DNA from: Lutraria lutraria
Lineage: Eukaryota; Mollusca; Bivalvia; Venerida; Mactridae
Assembly: GCA_964023205.1 (NCBI GenBank)
Contig: OZ026833.1
Span: 2,857,553-2,921,552 of the forward strand
Direction: 5' to 3'
Length of the DNA stretch: 64,000 nt
The notes under the pieces are model-generated. The model was given only the letters and a program-made list of their open reading frames with translations, was not told the DNA's origin and ran no database searches. Made by a program: the position numbers and the translations under genes. Of the stretch, positions 50,025-61,694 are shown piece after piece (the stretch's first letter is position 1; every line of letters starts with the position of its first letter).

Positions 50025-50437
50025 CGATATGTTGTTTAACATCCCATTGGACCGCTATGGCCGCCTCGGGCTCCATAGAGAGATGGGAGAGAAGATACAG
50101 GAGAACCGGGCATTCATATCCCTACATCTTTCTAATAGTTTATCCTGGTTCTTTATCGTGCCCGGTGTATATCACCAATACATGCCTCATCCATTTTAGT
50201 TTAAACAATATTTATTCCCAAAGACATACAAGACCATTAATACATAGGAAAATGACATATCGGATTGGAAAACAAGTTTACTTTAACTTATGTAAATTCC
50301 GTTCCGTGATTTTCATGTGAAAACAGGACACAGTACTGGGGCTCAATTGTTGTCAGGGACCCTGGAAAGCGGTCCCTGAAATAACGGAAGACAGATCCGA
50401 GTAGTCCAGTGCCTTACCATTAAATCACCTATCCATC
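50025..50437 (-). mobile_element. tRNA-derived SINE, second family, reversed
   Basis: Plus-strand order is tgttgtttaacatcccattg, tatccctacatctttctaat + agtttatcctggttctttat + cgtgcccggtgtatatcacc, then agtccagtgccttaccatta + aatcacctatccatc. This parallels 24255-24556. About 100 bp of extra sequence interrupts the middle. Confidence 0.75.
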
Positions 50438-50443
50438 AGGTCT

Positions 50444-50459
50444 GGGGGGGGGGGGGGGG
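50444..50459. repeat. Poly-G run, 16 bases
   Basis: Sixteen consecutive G residues directly next to the SINE head; its length is probably unreliable in the assembly. Confidence 0.95.
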
Positions 50460-50732
50460 TCTTCACAATAGTCAGACGAGGGCATATATAGTTACGTTCA
50501 CAGACTCGACATACGCTCTTGAAATGACAAAAACATGTAAACTTTTATATAAAACAGATGGTAACCATGACTTCGGTGACCGAATTCTGTGAGATTTTTG
50601 AATTTACGACTTGTATTTCAAACTTTCAAAAAATATTAAATTAACCTATCTTAAATATAAAAGAGCAACCATAGACTGATAGCAAGATAATGTATATTTT
50701 ATGCTTTATGAGTGTGCAGCACGTTTTTCTCA

Positions 50733-50837
50733 ATGCAGGGCTTAACTATTAATTTAACCTCTCTAGAGCAACAACCTCTCAACAACAGCATATTTTTGCT
50801 ACTCCCAAATCGTATAGCTTTTGGAGAGGTTACTCTG
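50733..50837. mobile_element. MITE family D, 5'-truncated copy
   Basis: aactattaatttaacctctc + tagagcaacaacctctcaac and cttttggagaggttactctg before TA. The left terminal repeat is missing. Confidence 0.7.
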
Positions 50838-50924
50838 TACTCAAAATAAATTAAGCACTTAATCCATATAAAATAAATCATGCTGTTCAGTTTAGTTCTG
50901 TTTCATTCTGAGGACAGATATGAT

Positions 50925-51780
50925 ATAATTAAGTGAGTTTATTTCATTTTAGATTCATAAGGCTCTCAGGCCCATGTGAACAACATATTTACATACATAA
51001 GTATATACAAATACATAGACGTAACAAGGTGACGAACGAAATGGTATAAATACACATTTAAACATTTAAAATTGGTTACCCCATATATACAACTACGGTT
51101 TACACGGAGAAGGTGAAAAAAAGTTTATAGTTCATACATTTATACGTATCTGTTATAAAAAAGAGGGAACAAGTAATTTGAAAACTTACAGTACAGCTAT
51201 AATAAAAAGAAAGAGACATAGAAAAATAAATATATATATATACTAATACTAAGTGTTAACTACTTAATTGACATGGTAACAATTAAAGGTATTTTAACCG
51301 GGATGATATAATGTAATATTTACATGACGTAATCGAATAGAGGAAGATTTACACACATATATATACAATGTACATTATAACATTCTTACTGATCATATAT
51401 ATAGATATCCGGGGTTGTTACATAGTTTTTCAACCAAAGCTTTTGCACGATTGTTACAAATTGTTCATGATTAATTCAATTTTCATGAACGACGAACAAA
51501 ATTACTTAAGATTACTGTGTTCATATATCTGAGAATAATGATCATAATTCCAGCCAGACAACAGACGGTACAAAAACAGGGGAAAAATATCTACGTACAT
51601 GGGCAAGTTGTTTTAAATTCATGATCCTGAGAAGTATTAAATATATTTGGAAAACAAATTTACTGCTAACACAATTTTCATACCAATTGTTTCTTGATAG
51701 CAAGAGCTTTAAGAAATGTTGCCTTGTATAACTATATCTAAGTTCACAAAGACGGAAGGTTACACAAACCACAATCTAGT
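50925..51780 (-). mobile_element. Probable LINE 3'-end remnant, reversed
   Basis: On the minus strand an open stretch contains RLCELRYSYTRQHFLKLLLS and KFVFQIYLILLRIMNLKQLA, spaced like the C-terminus of LINE polyproteins (LR...I, KF..L...., NL..LA). It is followed downstream on that strand by a cacatgggcctgagagcctt + atgaatctaaaatgaaataa tail. The resemblance is partial and no zinc-knuckle CxxC is preserved. Confidence 0.45.
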
Positions 51781-54125
51781 CGAGGGTCTTTGGCGATGAA
51801 GAATGCATTACATTGCAGTTAATCGTCAACAAGAAGAAATAAAAAGGACCAGTTTAGTTATGGTACCCAGAACTGACCACAATCAGTTCTAGTCGAGTTC
51901 CGAAGTGCCAGTGAGAAATTTAATGTTCATTAAAAGATGGCAATAACTCTGTAGGTGCATGAACAGTTGACGCATTTTTATGAAAGTTTTAAGTATATGT
52001 TGTACACTACATGTAATTAAGTCAGAGTTTTTGCTGAATTTTATGTAGTTTTTGTTGAGCGTTTAATGTGATTCAAAACTATAACATACGGAAAATGCAG
52101 TGATAATATATATCATAAAAATGATGCATGACATTATGAGAATATTATTGTTTAAATATGCATGGTATGCTCATTTTGTAGTTCGTTGATAAATGCTTTA
52201 GGAATTAATTCGATCTCGGGGCTATATTTTTCATACACGATAGAAGAAAATGCTAATGTTCGGAGATGAAAGATGAAATTATGTAAACTGAACTAAATTT
52301 TGTAATTTTAGGCTTTTAAGGATTCCTGTTGTCGATGTTGCTTGATGTAATAGGACAATCATGTATACAATCACTTTTTGAGTTATCGATTTAGATTTAT
52401 GAACACTTTGCCTTTATCTTCACCAAAATGACCTGAGAAAACAAATGGAAGTCTTTCTTATATTAAATTATCATAATTTCTGTTAAACAATACATGGCCG
52501 CCCATGCAGGAAAATTGTAATTGCAAAGAATAGTGTATTGAAAACTTTTATAAGGTATGCATGGTCTCACGAATAAAAACCCTTTTATAATGGGTGTATA
52601 CATAGGCACTCGATTCCGTGATTTTTATACGTTTACAGACGTTCTTTAGCAATTCCACCCATCAAACAATGCAAATCTGTCGAAAGAAAAATCTTCAATT
52701 TTTCCCTTATTGTGTGTATAAAATACACCAAGGTAGTAAGCTCGCCATTTTTTCGTTTGACGGAAGTGACGAAAATAAGCGTGGGTCCCGGCTTTCCTTC
52801 TACATTTTGTAATCTGCACGTGCTTTCCGGGAACCTTACTTTCGTTATAGTGTGCCCTTTTGACAGCTTTTAGAAGGAAATTTTCTTAACTGCTTTGTTT
52901 CATTTCTGTAAGCGCGTGGTGTAAATTAATTAAATGTGAACACTACACTAAATGTCTGATAAAGGACTGTGCACTTTTAAGAGGAGGCCTAGATAATTAA
53001 ATTTAAGTTAATACGTTTTATTATAAATCTGCCGCAGTGGTTTATTGCGTATTAAAATATTTCTTCGTAGGTGGTATGCACTAAATAATGTAAATAATTA
53101 CCACATAAACATATCTATTGTTTTAATATCTGAAACTGTCAATCAAATTGTAATTATCTTGCCTAAATATACCAAAACTATATCCTGTTTAATGATTAGC
53201 CAGCAATAATACCAGTTCAATGTTAAAAACTGTTTTTTGTTCAAAATATAGTCTTTTTATAGAGGCTTTAATGTATACAATATATCATAAATATATAGTG
53301 TACATGAATTATGTTATTTGAATTACGAAGACGTCTATGATCTCTGCGTGTGTTTTTTAATGTAGACAGATCTATGTCTGAATGAAGGAATTGTAAGTAA
53401 ATATTTAACTAATCACATGCTGTCGACTTTGAGTACAATTTTATACATAAATCAGTGCAAGTATGAGTTAAGTTCGATGCTGTATGATAAACATGTACCG
53501 TAGTATACAACTGAACCTAATCGATCAACATTTATTTGATTATCCCCACATAATCAGTTTAGAATTGATAAATACATGTTTTATACAAAGATGTACTTGT
53601 AGAATTATGTCTATCACTCCTACTTAATGTCCGATGATATTGTTTAAGAAATGTACCCCCTCGAGATATTCCCTCCCCGACACGCCATGATTTCATAAAT
53701 ACAGATACTATAAGACTGAAATTAGTGTGTGCTAAAATTCGTTCTTATTTTTTTAAAAATATAACCATTACATGGCTGTCATAATTGTAGCATGTATATC
53801 CGTATTCTTGTTGCCTGCGTTTGTATTCATACTTCATAGCAACTAAGTTTTTAGAGTGTGGTGGTCGCCCTCCTTAGTGGGGCGAAATTGATCATGAAGT
53901 GTTTCTAAAGGATTCTGGGGTTTCCCTCTATATATGTGTGTGTACATACAGATAAACTTGTCTGTGAAGTCCACAGCTCGATGAATACAAAGTTATAATA
54001 GTTTTGAGAGGTATTTTTAGGGGTTAAGTCAAGCTGCTTTTGATGGATTAGGAAGAAAAACTGTCGGTCTTTATAGACAAGTAGTCTCTGTTCACAAGTG
54101 GTCGTTCACACAGGTATGACATGTC
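51781..54125. other. Non-coding intergenic DNA
   Basis: No gene or repeat family recognised. The region 52510-52860 is slightly richer in GC but does not give a coding frame with splice sites. Confidence 0.45.
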
Positions 54126-54127
54126 TA

Positions 54128-54314
54128 CAGTCTAACTTGTGTTAGCGACCACCTCCGAATAAAGGTCACCCTATGAATAAAGGCCATTCTTTTAAAAGCC
54201 AGCATCGATTATTTAGAACAAACTATGCTGACCTCCGAATTAAGGCCAACTGTCAACTAAGGCCATAATTATTATGATTTTCCCAAGGGTGGCCTTTGCT
54301 TACAGGTTTGACTG
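54128..54314 (+). mobile_element. MITE family B, well preserved copy
   Basis: cagtctaacttgtgttagcg + accacctccgaataaaggtc at the left after TA, and cccaagggtggcctttgctt + acaggtttgactg at the right. Two inner 18-bp motifs of the tgaataaaggcca type are visible. Confidence 0.82.
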
Positions 54315-54344
54315 TGTATGCATTATGTAAGCAACTCAAAGTAG

Positions 54345-54520
54345 TAAAACCTCGATATTTAAAGCACCGTTAATACCTCAGATTTGATAAATATGGTCAT
54401 CTTTATATAGAGGTGGTCGCTCCGTGAAGTTTTGTTGTAGCTATAGACCACAAAAGTTGGTCAACCAATTCGTGACGCCCACTTTCAATAAGCGCTTTTA
54501 TTAGACCATATACTCCGCTT
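54345..54520. repeat. Possible third CAGT-type MITE
   Basis: agtagtaaaacctcgatatt and tatatagaggtggtcgctcc resemble the start at about 19886 (gcagtaaaatctcgtttagt). The right border is not clear. Confidence 0.35.
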
Positions 54521-56132
54521 TATTTAGATCATGATTGCCACTGAAATCATTTCAATAAAAATATAAAGTATACATCGTAAATATGATGGGAATTTCGAGA
54601 TAATAATAAGTTTTAATATCACCATAAAATGTCATAAATCTTAACCTGATTTCACGGTCATGCACGATACATGTAGAAACTATATGTTGGGCCTAGACAG
54701 TCCATAACATCGCCCGACTGACAATATAATTCAAAATATGGTTGCCTTATTTAAAAAAAAAATATTTAAATTAGTTTATAATAGAGATAATTTCCTATGA
54801 TTAATTACATCTTTTATGATTATTGTAGTTTCTCATTTGTCATAATATGAATGCTTATATTTAGTGAAAGATATGTTTAACTCTATACCGCAGTTTTGTC
54901 CTCTTTGTAAAAAAACAATACATATGCTCTGCTTTTCGTATATAAGTATAACAAAACATTTCAATTTATAAAAATTATAATAACTTAGGGGATTCAAGGA
55001 TGACTGCTTAAACATTAAGGGACAAATCCCAACATTTTTATCACAGCTTCTCATCTTTTATTTGCATAAACTTTTTACTTAAAGAGCTAGTTTTTATTAT
55101 TTGAAATATGGAGCAAGTATTTTGACACCGTCTTTAAATTTTAATTTCTTTATTAAGTTTATTTGATGCAATGAATGATTCTACATAAAAAATCTAAATA
55201 GAAATTAAGGAGATGTTTGCCTAGCAAAAAATACACCATAAAGAGTGTGTGAATCTGCTCCAAAACTGCATACTTACGTTTCTCTATTTGCTTTTCTGTC
55301 AGCATTATTAATATGTCTCTGATTTCTTCACGAGTACACGAGAGCAAACAAAAATAATTGAATAAAGTTTTAAGTTTCAATTCATGTGTAAAATAAGTAC
55401 CATTCAAAACTGTGATAATCAGGACATATCTCTATTTTCCCGTTTTGCATCATAATTGTTGTTAGTTTTAATGTAGTAGCAACCGTATTCTCTCCGCAAA
55501 ATATGTACTGAAAATAAACGTGTGTTCGAAGGATACCAGTTCTGTTAACAACCAGATCGAATGGTCTAATTAATAATTGAGAGTACATGTAAATATAACA
55601 TCCTCCCTGAAAACTCCTGTTTGCCCTACGTTTTTTCTATGGTCTTGTGTTGGTCTAGTTCCGGGGAAGGTGCGTTTTTTTTGCAGGAATCCCTTTTTTA
55701 TCTATAGTCTTATGTAAAATTTACGTGTGTACACATATCATTTGCTATAAACAAACTATATCGTCCATGCATATATTTAAAGAATATATCAAATAATTTC
55801 ATAGCCTGGGTTTCGAGCTCGATGTCTCTTTATTAAAAGGTGCCGATAAAGTAAGAGAAAGTCGTGATGACCTTGACATAATGTTTGCTTTATATCAAGT
55901 ACTGATTAGATCGAGTATGCGAGGTCTGTACATTCCCTCGATTCTAATTCATCATATCTTGGATATTTATACTTCAAAGGAATAATTCCAAAGAATGTCT
56001 TTATATTTGATATAGGAAATGAGTTGTTAACAATAATGTATGTGTGTTTTGTCGGATGGCAAGCGCATGAAATTTATTGTAAAAAATCATGTTTTTTTCT
56101 TTTTCAGATTGACGGAATAAAAAAACACGGCC
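54521..56132. other. Upstream region and likely 5' UTR intron end of the membrane-protein gene
   Basis: A strong acceptor (tttttttctttttcag, ending 56107) lies 25 bp before ATG 56133, so the transcript probably has a non-coding first exon further upstream. I could not locate that exon or a promoter. Confidence 0.55.
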
Positions 56133-59100
56133 ATGCAATCTATAAGATCCGCCGCGTCTTATATTCTGATTGGTTTGTTTGTATGTCACATGACACAAAA
56201 TGGCGTCAATGCGTCAAGTGCTTGTAGAATCAGACCCGTAAACCGCGACGACGTCCAGCACTTGAGAGATTCAGTCATGCATATCTTTGAAATTGAAATA
56301 TATAACAAATCTACAGATCCGCTGAGAACTGACGTCTCGAAAACTTACAAACCATGGAAATGGTACCGAACAACATCTGATCATGGGAAAACGTTACTGA
56401 CTTTATCTTTTAACTTCGATGTGCTTTCATTAAGTATTCTAACAATCGGAGTTGACAGAATAAAACTGAAAATTCGCGATATCCCAGAAGGCTGTTTCGG
56501 TAATTTGACCGCAGAAGACAGAGTAGGACTTATACGTGACAAAGTATTTGACAATTTTTGGCGCAAACGTCAACAGCCTCATACCCCTCCAGTCGGAGAG
56601 GACGATGAACTCATTCACCCAAGCAGTGATAGTATCGTACAGTCCGTGTATGTGTGTAACGAAGTTGTAAAAGAAGAAAACGGTATTGCTGAATTTGCTA
56701 ATCAGTGCTGTGAGAGAGATTCCGATGGCAAAGTAACGTGCACGGAGTATGAAGATAATTATTGGATAACAGTGTTATATGTTTGCATCGCGCTTGTGAA
56801 ACTGATGCTTTTCATGTTCGCACCATTACTAGTGCCGGCTAACATGTACACAGCTTCGTACGTGGCGTCAGAATACGTGGCAAAACTAACTCATGAAATT
56901 AAGTTGAAAGTATTCGTCAGTGAGAGTAGCGAAACTTCGGTTAGATACAAACATCGTATTACTGAGGAGCAATCCTCGGAATGGCCGAGATTTCGCGAGA
57001 GTGTTGAAACACTGCCACGTGATCAAATATGTGACATCAAAGTTCCTGAAATAAGAATCAAAGTAAAAGGAAAACGAATTATTCCTGCTAATGAACCACC
57101 AACAGGTTTATTAAGAACTATGTATGATAACTTAATACGATGTAAACTTAGAAGGTTGGATCCATTCAAGGAATGTTGTAATAGCAGCATATATGGATCA
57201 TTACAAGCACGTGTAGGAAATAAATGTATTTGGGAGGACTTAGTGTTAATTTTCATCAAAGTGGTCTTACTGTTCTTGGTTCCTTTGCCATTTTATTGTC
57301 GATGTTTCATTTATTATCGCTTTGAAGAAGCGGAATTTGAGGGAAGAAGGAAGCTTGTGCGCGATCTTGGTTTGACACAGAATTATAATCCGTTCAGAAT
57401 GAACTTTATACAATACCTGACACCAACACACAGTCTTTTCATTGCTACTTATTCATTCTACATTCTTTGTGGATTGGTGATAGGCTTTGCAAGTATTGCT
57501 GTGAGAGATAAACTTAAGTCCATAGTTAGATCAGCATTTCATGATATGCAAAGTGTTTCCAGGACGAACGTTCTACAAGTTGTGCTTGGATTTCTTCTCT
57601 GGCCTTTCCGGAAGATAGGTCTTGTTGCATTATTAACTTGTCCTATTATTAGTGTTGTAACTGCACCTTTATGGGGTATGATTTTAGTGTTGTACACTGT
57701 ACCCACGGTGTACCTAGCTTACAGACTCGTCTTCCATTCCAGAAAGAAACTTGGTAGTGATCAAAGCATGTTTGAATCTGATAAACCTTTCGGTAAAGCT
57801 AAACAGAAGGTTTATAACGTTCATAAGAAACTTGCCAAACTGGATAAAAATGTACACGTCAGGAAGCAAGCGTTTACTGACGAGGAGAAACACAGTCCTT
57901 GCATGTCTGGTTACGGACGTCTGTTTGCTCTGAGACGCTTTCTGATTCAAATTCTTGTTAGTAGTTTCTGTTTGTTGGTGATGATTTCGGCAATTATGTT
58001 GTTTGTTGAAGCCGGTGGTGTTATTGTTGAAGTGTTGGTGTTTACAATGATGGGGATCATAGTTAATGCTGGGGCAACGCTTCGTTATGTCAGCATGGCG
58101 TTACTTGTGATTGTTTACATGCATAATTGCTATGACAACGTCTATGACAACTACCTGACGTTTAATTCTACCGTCATTGATGACGTCATGGACAGAGTAG
58201 AAGATTTGAAAAAGATTGCTGCTCTACCGTCTAACATGCAAGAGAATGCTGCTTTCCAGGTAACATTTAATTCGAACGTTATTTAACTTGTATATCATAT
58301 TTCATAACCCTATATGTTACCAAATAAATAAAGATAATACTTCCAATAATCATAAACAGAAGATGTCTCGATATTGGTATGATAAAATAAGAGTATGCAT
58401 TCAGATATTTCTCTTTGGTGCCCATTGTATCTTAATAAAAGAATTGAACAATCTTTTCACATTTACCACTGTACGAACTCCGGTATATCCTTATCAATAA
58501 TTGGAAATTATTGAACCTTTTGAAATACGAAGTACATGCAGTAGATTTAACATTTTAAAAAAAGATTGATGACATTCCATTTGTACTCCAACTTATTAAT
58601 GATGCCTTATGTGTTCTTCAGGTTAGAACTGTCGAAGCGGTCGATGAAATCCCCACAACTCTGAACTTGGAGAAAAAGGAGGCACAGTTTAGTATTGGGC
58701 ATTTACTTTTGTTTTTAGATTCCGCGGATACTCCTAGAATTCCACTGAATTTATTCAAACTACTTTGTGAAATCAGGGTACACGGAGCCCCAGGACCTGT
58801 TTATATCAATCTGCTCAAAGCAACAGGGAAGTTTTCAATCATTGTCGTTTTCCTATTTTTTGTGATGATCGTTGTTATGGCATTTGGAAGTGCCAATCAA
58901 ATGTCTTCCACGAATCAAACATTGGCAACACTAGCAGGTGGTTTTGTTCCAATGTTACTAAAGAACGTTTTATCATCAAAAGGAACAAAATTGAACCTTA
59001 AAACTCTAAGTTTTAAAGGACAAATTGATGAAATAATTGCTGATTATAAACAACACTGGCCCATTAATGACTTCACCGTAGAACAATACGATCCTAAAGA

Positions 59101-59587
59101 GGAAGAAGAGAAAGAACAAAATAAAGATAAAGACGATAGTGACAAAAAGGATGAGGCGAATTCAGAAAAGAATCAAGAAGAAGATAAAGATGATGAAAAG
59201 AAAGCAGAAGCTGACGTAGACAAGAAGAATTCTGATAATGGAAAGTCTTCAGCGCTTGGTTCAACATTTACTAACAACAATTTACTGACTCCAAATCCAT
59301 TTAGTGATAGCATGGAAGATTTACGACCAGTTGGTAATCAAACACATGGACCTGAATGGTTACGACGTCTTTCAGTATACAAGCAGGAAGACAACTTTGT
59401 TGACATTTTTATAGACTTAAGTGCTTCTGAAGAGACCTCTAAATGGCAGTGGGAATTTGGTTCCAACGATTCCGTGAACCAATCAATGACCATGTTAAAT
59501 GAGGCTGAGACAGTAGACACCAGAATGCCATATAATCCAGTACTGACTGTAACTGGTACCAATGGTTACAGTGAAACACAATCGTGA
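56133..59587 (+). CDS. Unrecognised multi-pass membrane protein, about 1030 residues
   Basis: Two exons, 56133-58259 and 58622-59587, joined in phase 0 (CAG|gtaaca ... ttcag|GTT). The N-terminus (MQSIRSAASYILIGLFVCHM) looks like a signal peptide. A cysteine-containing extracellular region follows to residue about 208, including CNEVV and NQCCERDSDG. Hydrophobic helices lie near residues 210-235, 370-396, 432-457, 495-532 (probably two), 602-626, 630-650 and 650-667; exon 2 adds one near 779-798. Between the first two helices is a roughly 130-residue charged loop with RCKLRRLDPFKECC. After the last helix comes a Lys/Glu/Asp low-complexity tract (about 868-912) and a polar tail. I do not recognise the family and see no catalytic, pore-loop or transporter motif. 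Size, signal and topology would fit a receptor or channel-like protein, but this is a guess. Confidence 0.85.
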
Positions 59588-59617
59588 AATATTCTAAATA
59601 TCAACTAAATTGAACTA

Positions 59618-59790
59618 CTGTCAAACCAGTGTTAGGGGGTCATCTCCGAATAAAGGCCAACCTGCGAATATAGGCCATTTTTCAGAACAATTATTGATAA
59701 TTTAGATAAAAATGACCATTGAATAAAGGCCACCTGTCAATAAAGGCCACATTTTGTCTTTCCTAAGGGTGTCCTTCACAGGTTTGACTG
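59618..59790 (+). mobile_element. MITE family B, copy after the membrane-protein gene
   Basis: ctgtcaaaccagtgttaggg, tccgaataaaggccaacctg + cgaatataggccat, cctgtcaataaaggccacat and ccttcacaggtttgactg before TA. It begins 30 bp after the stop codon, so it is probably in the 3' UTR. Confidence 0.8.
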
Positions 59791-59818
59791 TAAAAAAATT
59801 GATTTAGAATTCCAAAAC

Positions 59819-59961
59819 CAGTCAAACTTGAGCTTACTGGCCATTCTTAAAACCCGTTTATTGATATAGTAGACTAAATGACCGCTGAGAAAAAGCTAAC
59901 TTTTCAATTTGATCAAATGTCTCTCTCCATTGGATGCCCTTCATAGTTCACAGGTTTAGTG
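59819..59961 (+). mobile_element. MITE family B, degenerate copy
   Basis: cagtcaaacttgagcttact + ggccattc and tcatagttcacaggtttagt + g; it follows the previous copy by 28 bp. Confidence 0.6.
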
Positions 59962-60400
59962 TACATTATTTTATACATGAATTTCAACCGGTGGGTTTTG
60001 GGTAAATTTTATATTTTTTTTATTTTGATTATGTTTATATTCTTCATATACATCTAATATAATATCTAATGTCCATTTAACTAAGAAATTGCTCAAATTT
60101 GACCAACAACCTAATTGTTTTTGTTGGTTAAACTTTTGTTAATAAATTTTGTAATTTTATGAAATATAAATTTGTGTAAAAAGTGTTGTTTTTTGTCTTA
60201 TATGTATATATTTTATATAACATGTCAGATTAACAAATACATTTTTTATGATTTTTTGTGAAAAAAGCTATTTTTTAGATGCCTACACTATTACATGTTT
60301 TGTATGTTTTTTGTGATAATAATTTGTAATAAAATACAGTACAGATATACTTAGAATTGAAATTATCACCATTCCACACTATTTATAATTTAGATTAGGT
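59962..60400. other. Very AT-rich non-coding DNA
   Basis: Long T- and A-rich runs with several aataaa hexamers (for example near 60140 and 60330). The latter could serve the upstream gene as polyadenylation signals. Confidence 0.45.
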
Positions 60401-60404
60401 GTAA

Positions 60405-60540
60405 AAAGGGATGTTTCTGGTTATCCAATGCCATAAGTTAATTTTTACCAAAGAGCCCACAAAAAATCCCTGATCTACCTACCCCATCTTTAACACCCAT
60501 TATAACCTGAGAAAATTTTTTTCTTCAGGCCTTACTCTTA
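60405..60540 (-). repeat. Interspersed repeat C, reversed fragment
   Basis: tgatctacctaccccatctt followed by aacacccattataacc is the reverse of the family's gggtaggtagg start; tttctggttatccaatgcc matches the ggtaaccagaaa end. Confidence 0.45.
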
Positions 60541-60639
60541 CACCAATGAGAACAGACAAAGAAATAATTTCTTTTATGAAATGAAAGAAATGGTCAAAAG
60601 AGGAGTCTGATCTTACCAAAATGTGATCAGTTTGCTGCA

Positions 60640-60785
60640 GGTCATACCCTTCCATGAATATTTGACAACAATATCAATTTTCCTCCATATATGGAAAAGT
60701 TGCCAGTTCCTGAATGGTAAATTAGTACTGGTTCAAATAACTTCCAGGAAAACTAATAGATGAATCAGCTGTCTTGTATAAATGA
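60640..60785 (+). mobile_element. SINE body fragment
   Basis: ggtcatacccttccatgaat, atcaattttcctccatatat + ggaaaagttgccagttcctg and ttagtactggttcaa match the middle of the SINE at 40537-40745. The tRNA-like head is missing. Confidence 0.6.
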
Positions 60786-61141
60786 ATTTTTTTTTTTTTT
60801 AAAAAAACCCCTACAATTTTCTTTTTTTTCACAAGTAATTTAATTCAATGGCAGATAACTTAAAAACGAGATCAGTGACCCCCAATTTTTTTTCGCTTAA
60901 AATGTTTCTGTTATCATATGCTACGATCATGCAAAGTTTAAAAAAAATTCATTGATCAGTTTTAATTTTTCCTATATGAAAAATGTAGCGAACTACCGAA
61001 AACGTCTTTAAGTCAGGTCCACACTGCATTACATTGAGAATTCTTCTGATACAGTCCAATTTCCTTATGTTAGTATCTGTAATATGCAGAAATAACCTAC
61101 ACAAATTGTCACAGGAATTCAAACCTTTCCACCTTAAATTA

Positions 61142-61694
61142 CAGTCAAACCTGTGAAAAAAGACCACCTTTGGGAAAGACATAGTGTAACCTTTATTCAC
61201 AGGATGGCCTTTATTCACAGGGTGGCCTTTATTCAGAGGGTGGCCTTTATTCACAGGGTGGCTTTATTCACAGGATGGCCTTTATTCACAGGATGGCCTT
61301 TATTCACAGGATGGCCTTTATTCACATGGTGGCCTTTATTCACAGGATGGCCTTTATTCAGAGGGTGGCCTTTATTCAGAGGGTGGCCTTTATTCAGAGG
61401 GTGGCCTTTATTCAGAGGGTGGCCTTTATTCAGAGGGTGGCCTTCATTCACATGGTGGCCTTTATTCAGAGGGTGGCCTTTATTCAGAGGGTGGCCTTTA
61501 TTCAGAGGCAGGCCTTTATTCACAGGGTGGCCTTTATTCACAGGGTGGCCTTTATTCACAGGGTGGCCTTTATTCACAGGATGGCCTTTATTCAGAGGGT
61601 GGCCTTTATTCAGAGGGTGGCCTTTATTCAGAGGGTTGCCTTTATTCACAGGATGACCTTTATTCACAGGCAGTTGTTAACACAGGATTGACTG
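61142..61694 (-). mobile_element. MITE family B copy with internal 18-bp array
   Basis: Starts cagtcaaacctgtgaaaaaa + gaccacctttgggaaagac after TA and ends cacaggattgactg. Its interior, about 61190-61672, is roughly 26 near-identical 18-bp units (ggatggcctttattcaca / gggtggcctttattcaga), which is the family's own inner motif repeated. Because 18 is a multiple of three, open frames exist on both strands (WPLFTG and NKGHPV repeats); none has a gene context. Confidence 0.88.

Noticed and set aside
56381..57950. Minus-strand frames inside the membrane-protein gene
   Set aside because: They are shadows of the plus-strand exon, which alone shows membrane helices and matching splice sites.
61153..61691. 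Long open frames on both strands made of WPLFTG or NKGHPV repeats
   Set aside because: They come from an 18-bp tandem array inside a MITE; a unit length divisible by three keeps frames open by chance. No promoter, splice context or non-repeat sequence supports a gene.
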